Position numbers and translations under genes: made by a program. Positions 53,810 to 63,873 of a stretch of DNA of 64,000 nucleotides are shown piece after piece. The stretch lies in the NCBI RefSeq assembly GCF_036898095.1, contig NC_090725.1, positions 209,850,070 through 209,914,069 on the forward strand, read 5' to 3'. Each line of letters starts with the position of its first letter. Position 1 is the first letter of the stretch. Below the pieces are notes generated by a model that was not told the DNA's origin, made no database searches, and saw nothing but the letters and a program-made list of their open reading frames with translations. This DNA comes from Palaemon carinicauda. Its lineage: Eukaryota > Arthropoda > Malacostraca > Decapoda > Palaemonidae.

Positions 53810-54262
53810 GAGCAAGTTATAGAAACTTGTAGCGGCTGAAGTATTCCGTACCTAAAAGCAGTGGCTCAATTCCATGGTGATTTTTTTGATACTTCAGATA
53901 ATGTTGAGCATTTTCTTAAATCTCACATCGTTATTCCTCAGGGTTTAAAGTGCCCCTAGTGCCGTTCTATTTTATCTTATAGGCAAGACATTCACGTGTT
54001 TTATTTCAATTCTGAATCCATCATTCGTAAAACTAAGAAGAAACGCCGTTGTGGTTATACCGTTACTGCCTATAAAGGACTTTTTTGGACAAAAGTCGTC
54101 TATCCCCATGGAAGATAATATTATGTGCCATCCACTTTTTGCATAAACATTCGGACCATGAGACCCTCATGGATGGTATCGACATATCTTCGAAAACTAG
54201 TGTCGATTGGAGAAGTTTCTGTTCCGAGGTTACCGAATACTTCGACGTTTTCTTCATAAAAG
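53810..54262 (+). pseudogene. ISXO2-like/Merlin transposase fragment (broken)
   Basis: Translation gives V-E-H-F-L-K-S-H and L-K-C-P-stop-C, parallel to V-N-R-F-L-R-E-H and V-Q-C-G-K-C in the minus-strand ORF at 44952-45323. It continues with K-K-K-R-R-C-G-Y-T-V-T-A-Y-K-G and, after a one-base shift in a T run at 54082-54087, D-K-S-R-L-S-P-W-K-I and S-S-K-T-S-V-D-W-R-S-F-C. The last blocks are typical of the start of the ISXO2-like transposase domain. The exon ends at AAAA|GTAAGT near 54261, and no further catalytic exon is found. A stop and a frameshift make it a pseudogene. The family call is by motif resemblance. Confidence 0.62.
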
Positions 54263-54745
54263 TAAGTCATTCCTCAATAGCCATTATACGTGTTTTGTGA
54301 CCGGGGTACTTCTAGGCAAGGTTAGGTGGGTTTGTTAGGTTCTGTGGTCTTTCTGTACTATTTATATATTGTGTAACAGTTATATGGAAAAATTATTTAA
54401 TATTCGAATGGAAATATTTATCATTTCTGCCACTAGTAATGACATCGTGTCGTTGGTAGTTCTGTGTTCCATTCGTCACCGTTGGTAGTACTGTGAATCA
54501 AAGTAAGTCATTCCCCAATGCTTATTATATGAGTTTTGTGACCGGGGTACTTCTAGGCAAGGTTAGGTGGGTTTGTTAGGTTCTGTGGCCTTTTGGTACT
54601 TTTTATTTATTGTTTAATAGTTATATGGAAAAATTATTTAGTTTACGTATGGAAATGTTTAGCATTTCTATCTCTAGAAATGTCATCGTGTCGTTGGTAA
54701 CACTGTGTACCATTCGTCATCGTTAGTAGTTCTGTCAACCATTGG
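54258..54745. repeat. ~240-bp tandem duplication after the transposase exon
   Basis: AAGTAAGTCATTCC begins at about 54260 and again at about 54500. Both units contain GTGACCGGGGTACTTC, GGTTAGGTGGGTTTGTTAGG, GTTATATGGAAAAATTATTT and ATCGTGTCGTTGG. The unit starts at the splice donor of the transposase exon, so the donor itself is duplicated. Confidence 0.9.
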
Positions 54746-54854
54746 TAACGTTGCTATTGTTATCGTCCCCTACATCTGTTGTTTATATATTTTAACTCAG
54801 TATATATGTCAACAGTGTTAATATTTATATGGTTCATTTGTATTGTATTTCATT

Positions 54855-55080
54855 GTGTGATTTCGCTCAGGAAATATATGATTTCCTATAGTAGATATCG
54901 TGATTTAACTGGTTTTCTCATTCATTTCATCCGTAATAACATCAACCAATTCGTCAACTTATAACTAACCGAATTGGTTGATCTGTTTGTTTGCGATTGA
55001 AATGATCATCAAAATCGGTTAAATCACGTTACAGTATTTGCTATAGGAAATCATATATTTCTTGTGCGAAATCACACCAT
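54855..55080. repeat. Large imperfect hairpin
   Basis: GTGTGATTTCGC...GAAATATATGATTTCCTATAG on the left pairs with CTATAGGAAATCATATATTTC...GCGAAATCACAC on the right, and the match extends through TGATTTAAC/GTTAAATCA. The loop near 54940-54980 itself contains ACCAATTCGTCAACTT and AACCGAATTGGTTG. Confidence 0.9.
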
Positions 55081-55094
55081 GGAATAATATACAA

Positions 55095-55222
55095 AATTAC
55101 CCAAGAAGGTAATGTATAGAGAAGAAAAGGCTTGATTTACCATTATATACCATTTCCCCAGTATGTTTTCCCCACCCAAAACCCCGAGCTCCCACTGGGG
55201 GTCCCCCATTATTGGTGGATAT

Positions 55223-55316
<94 letters not shown>

Positions 55317-55430
55317 CTGAAACTATTCATTTCTGACAGGAACAAGTGTCATTTTCGAAGATAACATAATTTTTTCTATAGTAAAAGTGTTTTTTCCCCT
55401 AGGTTACATTACCCTGTAATACAGTACAAT
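55095..55430. repeat. Right arm of inverted repeat, containing (TA)n
   Basis: Reverse complement of 52570-52860, expanded by about 45 TA units at 55224-55314. The left arm has only a short ATATATATACATC tract at the same place. Confidence 0.85.
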
Positions 55431-57635
55431 AATACCGATGTGGTATGTGAAGTTTGTGGTTGTTTTGTTAATATTGCATAAGTAACTAATAAGCCTTTTG
55501 GAGAAAATATTATTTCTTTGTCTTATGTTAGGTGTTTTGTACAATATTGATAATGATAACTATTGGAGACATTTTTTTTCCAAATATTTTTATAAAGATC
55601 CCTTAAGAGCTAGACCATACTTTACAACTGAAAACACCAGTTGTTCCTACACAAATGTAAACCTTTGTTTTTTAATAAGAGTATGGCTACAGTGAATCTG
55701 GAATTACCATTAAATCTTGATAAGGTAGGTATAACTACTTATAAGTCAGCTCTACACTAATTTTTTTACTTCAGCCATAAGCATTGGGCCCTTCACACGT
55801 ACTCATGCTGCCTCTTAAATTTAACCTGTTTTAATCTTTTTGCTTTCTATAGAAATGGATAAGAGTCTAGATAGGGTGATGTGTTTGGGTAAATATGGAT
55901 AAATTAGATGAAAAATACAAGGAAATGTAGTTGTTCAATGGATAAACTGCAAAAATTAATGTGCTAACCTGACATTAATCTCATCCAAATTCATTTTGTG
56001 GGGCATTCCTATTTACAGCCCTCCCTTTGCTATGTGTAACTGTATGATGGCAACAACAACCTGAAGTTAAGGAAGTTAGTTAAACAAGGGCACTGCTGGT
56101 GCTCCATTAGTGGGGAAAAGTTTTTGCTGCCATAAGGATTTCTAAAGCTGACCCTGTGGTGTCATTCCAATTCTCGCCACTCCTGTGGTGGCACTGAAAG
56201 GTGTGGCACCTGCTGATGTTGTTGCTACTTCATTGAAAAGTGCCCTGTAACCTCTTTCCTCCATGAAAGTATCATCAGTAATTTCCAAGACCACCTAGAA
56301 GAAAACTGGCAAGAAGAAATGTGTGCACTTCTCTTCTAGGTCTTTCTCTTGGTCTTTGTTTTGTTCTTCAAATACTGTTACATCTAAGAAGAAATGATAA
56401 AAAAGATCAGGAACACCATTCAACAGAGGTCACATAAGACTCCGACTGATCATTCCCAACTTATGCTTGAGAGAGACGATTCGTTACAGAGAACCAACCA
56501 GGTTGTGAAGGCATCTTGTTGCACAATGTAGGGTCTGTCGCTCTTGAGATAAGTACTCAGTCTTGTACTGAACCGAGGACACACACAGTTGGTTGGGGTG
56601 AAGGGCACAGCCTAACTTTCCCTCTTTTCCCAGATGGCCGACCAGTCTCTCTTACCTTCTGTAAGAGGAAGAGAGAGCCTCTACTATACCGAGAACAAAC
56701 TCAGACAGGGAAGATGTCTCGGTATGTAATACAGGGGCTTACATTCCTATCGATGTTTGGTGTTGTTTCAAACTGAGAAGACATACTGTCGATCTGGATG
56801 AAGGGCACCCCCTTCACCTTCTCCCTCCCCTGGATGATCTAGCTACACTTCAGTCTCTCTTCTTAAGTATACTGTACTGTACTTTGGTTCTGAATGGAGA
56901 GAAATTGACTTGAGATTGATCAGGAATATGATCCTCAGTCTCTTTGTAATCAATTTCTATCGAGATTGGCCACAACTAGATTGTTCACTGTGAGATTGTT
57001 CACTTTGTGATCAGTCACTGCATGATTAGTCACCACGTGTTCATTCTGCTTGTGACCCCCTACCCTTTGGTGATGCTCATGCACTTGTCTCTACCCGCTT
57101 GGCCAGTCTACGTGCTGAGAAGTTTCCATGCGCTTGCACAACTGGGAAGAGGAATAAATGATCATCTAAAGCCAATCTCGGCTCTCTCACGAGCACGGTG
57201 ATGCTCCATCGCATGTATGGGTTCGGTGATAAGGTTCTCTATCACCAAGTAAATGGTATCCAAATACCACATTCACACTCCACAGAGGCTCGTGTACGCT
57301 GTACAGTACTTCATCTGTCTGTACGGGTGTGAGGGCCAAAGGCAGTCTCGCTCCTCCTTCGACTTGTTCACAGGAACACTCTTGATCCTGTTCGTGGTCC
57401 AAATCCTGTACACTACAGTACTCTAAAAAAAAAGAAACTGTTTCCTGATGGGCTTGTTGATACCTCCTCCCTTACAATGGAGGAGAAGTGTTTGGTTTTC
57501 AACATCCCCCCGCATAGCCTAACTTCGGTCCAGCGGAAGTGTCAGGATGCCAGGAAGCTCTCAATCAGTCAATCAATCAATCCAGCGGAAGTGGAGAATA
57601 CTGTATTCAGACTGAGTGTACTTTTGTCAATGCTC
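55431..57635. other. Unassigned sequence, possibly decayed DIRS Gag
   Basis: No intact frame. The 56100-57200 part has repeated words (GATTGTTCACT, GATCAGTCACT, GATTAGTCACC) that may be the eroded form of the Gag repeat region, and GAGAAAGG/CCTCTTTCC words. The assignment is weak. Confidence 0.35.
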
Positions 57636-57639
57636 TTGC

Positions 57640-57840
57640 TCTCATTAGAAGGTAGTAGTTGGCCAGGGCACCAGCCACCCCTTTGAGATGCTACTGCTTG
57701 AGAGTTATTGGGTCCTTTGACTGACCAGACAGTACAGTACTGGATTGGGTCCCTCTCTCTAGTTACGGTTCGTTTTGTCCTCGCTTACACATGCACTGAA
57801 TAGTCTGGCCACATTCTCCTCTGTTCTCATACATCTAACA
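57640..57840 (+). repeat. Fragment of the AAT-tailed retroposon family (5' part)
   Basis: Shares GGGCACCAGCC, GAGATGCTACTGCTTGAG and AGTTATTGGGTCCTTTGACT with the reverse complement of 42240-42400. No tail is present, so it is 3' truncated or interrupted by the Gag remnant that follows. Confidence 0.65.
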
Positions 57841-58510
57841 GCATTGTGCAGTGTGTAGGGAGTGGTCGCCCTCTCTCTGGTTAAAATTTAGCAAACGAAA
57901 GAAAAAAAAGGCTAAAAGTGATTCTTCCCCTAGAGGTCAGCCTTAAAATTTAAGAAGACTCACCGACTTTTTCCCTTGTTTCGATCTCACCATTCTGACT
58001 GCTTAAATGGCTTCCCCTAGAGGCCTGTCGAATGAGTGGCGCATAGTTAACGCTGGAACAACCATGCGTAAAGGCTTCCTCTGCGGCCTCCCCCTGAGGG
58101 GCAGCAGCGGGATCCTCGGCAGGGTAGTCTCTCAGACGACATCGTTCTTCTGTTGTGGCTGATGGGTCCTCCGTCGAAGAAAAGGCTGCAAGAAGTCTTA
58201 TTAAGGTTGTGCTTGCACATTCAAGTGTTGAGACTTTGTTTCCTGCTTGCAGGGAGTTGATCCTTTGGCCGGGTTTGCCTGTACAGAGGAGAAATAAAAT
58301 GCGCAGCCCGGAGGTTTGCCTCCAGGTGTTGGACAGTCTACTCTTCCGAGGGAAGACAACCCAATCACCACCTCCTGAGTGTCAGGTTCCTAGCCTGCGG
58401 GGAGAAGCTCCATCAGGAGGAAGATGGGTTGATCGACCCTCCCATTTGCAGGAGGGGCATTCTTCTCCTGAGTTATTACTCCCACAGGGTTTCCATCAAA
58501 GGCATTAGAC
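57841..58510 (+). pseudogene. Decayed DIRS Gag-like N-terminal fragment
   Basis: Reads C-V-G-S-G-R, then N-E-R-K-K-K-A-K-S-D-S-S-P-R-G near 57890-57945, aligning with the end of the Cys-rich module and the R-R-R-K-K-S-K stretch of A7. A partially open frame 58155-58508 shows V-V-L-A-H-S-S, perhaps the L-G-A-A-V-K region. Stops are frequent. Confidence 0.45.
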
Positions 58511-58752
58511 TTGTCTATACCCTGCTCTAATCCATTGTAGCACAGCTTTTCAGAACTAGATGATGAGGATGGGAGGAGGTTGCCATCCTTACCCCCTTGT
58601 CATCATGCCCACTGGGCAGAGTGAAATGCTCTGCGCTACACTAGGCCAATCTCTCACGAGACCGGGCCTAAAGGTACTAACTCTTCAGAGTTAGAACCTG
58701 TCTCGCTGCTGTCGTGCTCTAATAATGATAAGGGGTTAGTATATTTTAATTT

Positions 58753-58801
58753 TTTTTTGTATGTTAGGAAAAATACAAATTACTTTCAGATTTGTCATTT
58801 T
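58753..58801. repeat. DIRS A-type right-end-like fragment
   Basis: TTTGTATGTTAGGAAAAATACAAATTAC followed, after CTTTCAG, by ATTTGTCATTTT is the same order as the uninterrupted A1 right end deduced from its ICR. It sits alone, with no ITR body on its left, so it is a fragment or recombinant end. Confidence 0.6.
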
Positions 58802-59233
58802 AATGTTGTATTCAATTAGTCACAAGCCCCTAATAATGTTTTATTTTGTTTTTGTTTCATTTAATAGTGGCTGGTGTTGGATATGAATAAACCTCTTAAT
58901 TTATTAATTTTATTTTGTGAGATATTTTTTCTATAATTTTTCCTTATTGCATTATTTAATTTGGATATATAATGTGATTGTTTAGGTTTTTGTAACATAC
59001 TTATTTTCCAAGAGCTATATGGAATTTATGTAATTGACTTAACGAGAGAATAAAGCGGTGTTGGACCAAGAGGCGCGTTTTGTGTGGATCTCTGCAATTT
59101 CCTTTCCTTGTAAAGTCCCCGTTTTTGTTCGCTCCCATTGTTGCTGTCTGAATGGAGCGAATATATGGTACCCAGACCCGGGTCATCACTTTGGATACCG
59201 CTGCTGATTCCCATCTTCGTTTAGTAAGGCAGA
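58802..59233 (+). other. Possible BEL/Pao LTR end and primer-binding site
   Basis: Sequence just before the BEL/Pao Gag. It has AATAAA near 59050 and a TGGTACCCAGACCCGGG word at 59166-59182. That word begins with TGG and has the spacing of a tRNA 3'-end complement (CCA, discriminator base, acceptor arm). No second LTR is in the window. Confidence 0.35.
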
Positions 59234-60601
59234 ATGAAGGAAGGAAAATTAAGGAAAAGCCGTGCCGCTGCCCGTGGATGGACCACCCAGTCTTTAAACG
59301 CATTGAAGCCATTGTTGGATGACCGGGACGTGACCAAAGTGGAGTTGCAAGATGCCTTTGATGAATTCGACAGATGTCTGGCCACTGTTGGAACTGAAAA
59401 TTACTGAGTCAACAGAATTGGAAGAGAAAATTGAGTACGCAGATCAGTTTCGGTGAGAAGTTAGAGCTACTAGGATAAAGGCTACTCAAAGGTTAGTTGA
59501 CTTGGCTGAAGATGAAAGTCCCCATAGGCCTAGTGGAAGCGGTTCTGCTTTTGGTGAATCTTTGTGTAACGTTGATGTGAGATTGCCAAAACTAGTCACC
59601 TAAATTCAGTGGTGTTTTAATTGAATGGCAGTCATTCTTGGATAGGTTTGTAGCTTTAGTAGATGACAGTGATATTCCTACTATAAGTAAATTCTGTTAT
59701 TTACAATCGCCGTTAGAAGGGTAAACAAGGGCGATGATTACCCTATTGTTTGTAACATGTTAAAGGAGAGGTTTAGTAAACCAGAACGTATAATTTTTGC
59801 GCATGTTCAACCTCTATTAGGTGTTGCATTGCCTGCTGAGGTTTCTGCTGGTAGTTCCAAGTATATATCTTCCTTGTGGAAATTGCAAAATTAACTTTTA
59901 ACTTAGGAGCCTTAGGAGTAAATGGTAAACAATATGGGATATTTATGACACCTGTTATTTTGTCTCGGCTACCCAGCGACATTCCTTTGGAATGGTTTAG
60001 GGAAGGGTTTGGGCATGAAAGTGATCTTGCCTGGTTATTTAAATTTTTACAGAGGGGAATAGAGCGTCGAGAGCGGTTAGGTACCTTTAAAGAGATATTC
60101 ACACAGAGAAATCAGATGATGTTGAAAGGAAAGGTAAATTTCAGAGTTCAACATCATCCCTTCAAACTTCTTCCGAAGTAGGTCTAGGCCTATATAGGCA
60201 TAGGCCTCAGTATATATTCTGTAATGAAAGTCACAAAAGTGAAAACTGTAATGCTATTTCGAAACTCTCTGACTGATCGGCAAGAGGCTATTAGGTGTGT
60301 TAAGTTGTGTTTCAGATGTTTGGAAAAGGGTCATTTGTCAAGGGGGTGCTCAGCAAAATGTGTGAAATGTAAAGGAAGGCATAATGTTTTGTGTTGCACT
60401 GGCATTAAATCTGATGAAGCTGAGAGTAGTTCTATTGGTCAAGATGTAGGCCTGAGTGGTTCTTCTGTTACTATTTCAACCGAAAAGGTCACTCATTGTG
60501 GTGTGACTCATTGTGAATCTAACCCAGATAATAATATCTTGTCTAAAACGTGTAGTGTGTTGCAGACGGTACTTATCACAGCTGACCTCTCTCCTATGTA
60601 G
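59234..60601 (+). pseudogene. BEL/Pao retrotransposon Gag remnant
   Basis: From ATG 59234 (M-K-E-G-K-L-R-K) through shifting frames: K-F-S-G-V-L-I-E-W-Q-S-F-L-D-R-F near 59610-59660, typical of the BEL/Pao Gag region (DUF1759-type); L-G-A-L-G-V-N-G-K-Q-Y-G near 59905; and L-P-S-D-I-P-L-E-W near 59975. A zinc knuckle C-F-R-C-L-E-K-G-H-L-S-R-G-C (60307-60348) follows, with a second Cys cluster C-V-K-C behind it. Protease and pol are absent: at about 60582-60601 the sequence switches to the 3' end of an A-family DIRS element. Stops and frameshifts make it non-functional. Confidence 0.82.
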
Positions 60602-60917
60602 GTAAGGTCCACTTCCCATGTGTAACTTAAGTATAGAGTTAATACTTGTTGCATCCCCAATACCTCCTATGAGGGAGGGTATTTTGTAAAGTCTCAGGAC
60701 TCTCATATCTTTATGACTTGAGTTCTTATGTTATAGAGACCAGCCGCATTGCTAGTATCGCAAACACATAGCTTCTACAGGCCGCCAATAGTACATGGCA
60801 CAAGATTTTAGCGAGGGCAGGCTTCCTACTACTTCAATCACATATTAAAGTAGAGAGAACCCCAGGTTAAATACCAAGGCCCGTTGGTGAGGACTTCCTC
60901 CCTCCTAAGAGTGAGTC

Positions 60918-61035
60918 ACCCCTATAAATAGCGGAGGGTTTGTATTTGTGCAGGAACAAGTGAAAAATTTGTAAGTAATTTCTATATTCCCTAATACCCT
61001 GTATACAAACCTGGAGCTATTTATACAAATTGGCT
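60918..61035. repeat. A6 internal complementary region
   Basis: ATAAATAGCGGAGGGTTTG then CAGGAACAAG (complement of a left end), followed by ATTCCCTAATACCC and GTATACAAACCTGGAGC (complement of a right end). Confidence 0.78.
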
Positions 61036-61059
61036 CGCCAGCCCTGTCCCCCAAGAAGT

Positions 61060-61383
61060 CTTGTAAGAAAGTAAAAGGGGGTGCTTAGCCCAGGTGTGTG
61101 AGTGAGCGGGGTAGTTGACTACCCCTCACCCCCTAACTAGTGGTTAGGGTGGTTATCCCTTGCTATAATTATCATGGCTAGCCTTTGAGCTTTGCCAAAA
61201 GTAATACCCCTATTTTATTTTAATTATTATTAATTACTTCTTATTTCCTTTCCTCACTGGGCTGTTTTCCCTGTTGGAGCCCTTGGGCTTATAGCATCTT
61301 GCTTTTCCAACTAGGGCTGTAGCCTAGCAAGTAATAACGATAATAATAAATAGCTTTAGGTTTGTATTTTAGGAAAAATATAA
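61060..61383. repeat. A6 right ITR with nested retroposon tail
   Basis: ITR body at about 61060-61203 (GTGTGTGAGTGAG, ACCCCCTAACTAGTGG, AAGTAATACCCC). The ITR resumes at about 61343 (AAATAGCTTTAGGTTTG). Between them, 61204-61342 holds a short plus-strand copy of the AAT-tailed retroposon 3' end (TTTTCCCTGTTGGAGCCC, TTTTCCAACTAGGGC, AATAATAA). Confidence 0.8.
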
Positions 61384-61570
61384 TTGTTCCGTAACCGAAA
61401 TACAAACCACGCTATTTACATTGGGTTTATCTTTTAGCGTAGCTGAAATGACGAGCCAATAGTTTTTAATGAGGGTTAATTACCCCCGCGCTAGTTAGCG
61501 GGGGTAGGGGAAGGGATAGCTTGCTACCCCTCCCCCCCACACACTGGTGATTTGCTTCACTTCACTTTTG
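61384..61570. repeat. A7 left inverted terminal repeat
   Basis: Aligned with 1924-2128 of A1: TACAAACCACGCTATTTA, GACGAGCCA, CGCTAGTTAGCGGGGG, then CACTGGTGA and CTTCACTT. Confidence 0.9.
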
Positions 61571-61690
61571 GCTCCGGCGATGAACAGACGTGTCTGTCCA
61601 TCGTCCTCGTTGACAGCCTTTAATCTTTTTTTTCTGCTTTTTCTTTCAGTTGTGTGTGTGTGTTAGAAGTTGACCACCTTTATTATTACT

Positions 61691-62185
61691 ATGCGTACGT
61701 GCCCTGGAATTGCCGGCCGCCCTTGTGGTACTTTTATGTCGGCCATGGACACGGATCATCACACCCTTTGCCCGCTGTGTCGAGGCCGACGGTGTGATCA
61801 GGAAAATAAGTGTAGTGAGTGCAGGGAGTGGTCTGCCTCCCAGTGGGAGAGGTTTGGCCGCCGGCGTAAGAAGAAGTCCAAGAGAGACCGTTCTCCTTCC
61901 GGGGTTGCCTTGAAGGAGGAAGGTTCTCGGGACTCTTCTTTCGCCGCCCAAACCACCTCCGAAGCTCCCCCTCGTTCGGCTCCTAAGGAGAGTCGGCCGA
62001 TTGGTAGCGCAGGCCCTAGTTCTGTTTCCCGACCTTGGGTGGGGGGAGAGGGCATCGCCTCCCATAGCGGGGCGGTTCCTCCTCCTCCTCAGGGGAGGTT
62101 ATTGATGAATCTTTGTCTAACGATGATCTTTTTCAGATTTGGGCTTCCCTGGGGCTTAAGGGCTTGCCCTCCAGGGTTGCCCTGA
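61691..62185 (+). CDS. A7 Gag-like N-terminal part
   Basis: ATG at 61691. The Cys-rich start has Cys at 4, 12, 27, 30, 35, 41 and 44 and His24, the same H-x2-C-x2-C-x4-C-x5-C-x2-C spacing as in A1 and B4. R-R-K-K-K-S-K-R-D-R-S-P follows. The true Gag reading passes to the next frame near 62085-62100, at a CCT repeat and GGGG run. The last 30 codons before the stop at 62185 are therefore probably not native. Confidence 0.78.
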   Translation: MRTCPGIAGRPCGTFMSAMDTDHHTLCPLCRGRRCDQENKCSECREWSASQWERFGRRRKKKSKRDRSPSGVALKEEGSRDSSFAAQTTSEAPPRSAPKESRPIGSAGPSSVSRPWVGGEGIASHSGAVPPPPQGRLLMNLCLTMIFFRFGLPWGLRACPPGLP

Positions 62186-63873
62186 TTGACCTTGTCCAGT
62201 TGGGGGCCGCCGTTAAGCAGTCGCCGGTGATAGCAGAGGTAGATCCTCTGTCTATCGTCGATGTCGTGGTGGCAGAGGCCTCCGACGGGGCGGGGCAATC
62301 CTCTGCAGGTGCAGTTGGGGATGTTGGTTCTGACGGCTCTCCTCCCCCTTCCGTACATCCTTCGAAGGGGGAAGGGAGTCCTACGGGCTCTTCTGCTGTC
62401 CAGCTCTCCTCTAAGGGGAGTGCTTTGACTGAGACTCCCCTTTGGAGGACTGATGGTCCTGACGATCTTCCTCGTGGCCGCCTTCGCCGTAAGGCTCACC
62501 GTCCGCTGCGTCGCAAGGGCCTCCCGTCTCCTTATAAGGGTGTTAAGAGGCGCCATTTTGGATCTTCTTCCTCCGAAAGGGACTCTCCTCGCCGTAAACA
62601 GCCTGCAGCTCCAGTTTCATTAGACCTCTCTGGGGATCGGTCTCCTACGCCTTCCAGACCTTCACCTTCTGGGGCAGATGTTCAGCAACCTGACCTCGTC
62701 ACCCGACGGGCAACGGTCCCTTCGGGGCAAAGGGATTCTTCCCTTACACGTGCAGTGTTAGCGCACAGGCGCTCTCCTGCTCGTCAGCGCTCTCCTGTTC
62801 GTCAGCGCTCTCCTGTTTGTCAGCGATCTCCTGATAATCGCCCTTCTTCTTGCCAGCGCTCTCCTGAGGACATCCTTCAACCTGTTGTTCCTGAAGAGCG
62901 CCCAGCGCGCCAGCGTTCCCCTGCTCGCCCTTCTGCAGTGATAGCGCACAGGCGCTCTCCTGCTCGTCAGCGCTCTTCTGATCGTCAGCGCTCTCCTGTT
63001 CGTCAGTGCTCTTCTGAGGACCATCGCCCTTCTGCTCGCCAGCGCTCCTCTGTGGTCTCCGAATATCCTGCAGTTCCTGTTGTGCGCCCTGCGCGCCATC
63101 AGTCTCCTGAGCGCTCTCGCGATCCTCAGCTTATTCCTGCACAACATCGCCCGCGTTCTCCTGCGCGTGTTTCTAAAACACATGTTCGCCCACGCGCCTA
63201 CGCGCTTCCTGTTCCTGTTCGTGAACGGGCTGCGCCGACTGTTCCTTCACAGGATTCCACGCGTCACCCTCTTGCTCGCCAGCGATCACCAGCTCGTCAG
63301 CGATCACAGACGATTCAACAATCGCCTGCTCGTCAGCATTCTCCTACGCGTCAGCGATCACCTGAACATCGGCGATCTCCGGACCGCCCGCGTGAACTAT
63401 CGCCTGCGCGCATGCGTTCTCCAACGCGCCGTCGCCCAGAGGATCTGGAAGGACATGGTTCGCCCTCTGTTAGCTCGCCCTCGCACGATCATTCGCCTGC
63501 GCGACCTACGCGCTATCGCTCGCCAACGCGTCACCATGCGCCAACGTACCATCGCTCGCCTGCGCGCCAGCGTACCACCGATCGCCTGCTCGCAATCACT
63601 CTCCCACGCGCTACAGGTCTCCTGACCAACGTCGCCGGCGATCTTTGGAGCGTTCTCGCTCGCCCGCGCAGCAACGCGTTCCCTCGCCGACGCGCCAACG
63701 CATTCGTTCACCGGCTCGCCCACGCGCTCGTTCAACTGTACGCCTTCGTGCCCACTCGCCTGCGCGCCCGCGCAACTGCTAGCCTGCGTGCCCGCGCGAC
63801 CGCTCGCCTGCGCGCCCGCGCGACTGTTCGCCTTCGCGCGACCACCGTTCGCGCTGAACTTCACAGCCAGTGA
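62090..63873 (+). CDS. A7 Gag-like middle part with Arg/Ser-Pro repeats
   Basis: The frame open to 63873 begins with E-V-I-D-E-S and contains D-L-F-Q-I-W-A-S-L-G-L, L-G-A-A-V-K-Q-S-P and V-D-P-L-S-I-V-D-V-V, all conserved in A1. From about 62758 it is dominated by R-Q-R-S-P repeats in the style of RS domains, encoded by CAGCGCTCTCCTGCTCGT-like 18-bp units. From about 63590 the reading probably leaves the native frame, because R-S-P-type coding continues in other frames. A highly basic Ser/Arg/Pro region suggests RNA or chromatin binding. The ORF continues past the window in some frame. Confidence 0.72.
62758..63850 (+). repeat. 18-bp-type repeats coding R-Q-R-S-P in A7 Gag
   Basis: Imperfect CAGCGCTCTCCTG(C/T)TCGT units fill 62758-63050. 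More diverged CGC-rich units continue to 63850. Antisense frames also stay open, but only because of the repeat composition. Confidence 0.85.

Larger units (their letters stand above)
52570..55430 (+). mobile_element. Inverted-repeat-bounded element with ISXO2-like/Merlin transposase remnant
   Basis: Arms at about 52570-52860 and 55095-55430 are inverted copies (shared: CTTCGAAAAT, AATGAATAGTTTCAGA, AATGGGGGACCCCC, CGGGGTTTTGGGTGGGG, CTTTTCTTCTCTATACATT). Inside are a 195-bp tandem duplication, a broken ISXO2-like transposase exon (53810-54262), a 240-bp tandem duplication and a large hairpin (54855-55080). This layout fits a decayed Merlin-like DNA transposon, or a derivative of one. Exact ends and target duplication were not resolved. 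Confidence 0.55.
60602..61383 (+). mobile_element. 3' end of an A-family DIRS element (A6)
   Basis: The 3' untranslated segment (TAATACTTGTTGCATCCCC against TAATACTGTTGCGTCCCC in A1) is followed by an ICR and right ITR. The left end and coding region belonging to this copy are not recognised; BEL/Pao sequence replaces them. Its right end stops at GGAAAAATATAA and is followed at once by element A7. Confidence 0.78.

Noticed and set aside
62758..63864. Long minus-strand Arg/Ala/Gly-rich frames in A7
   Set aside because: Shadow frames of the 18-bp Gag repeat.
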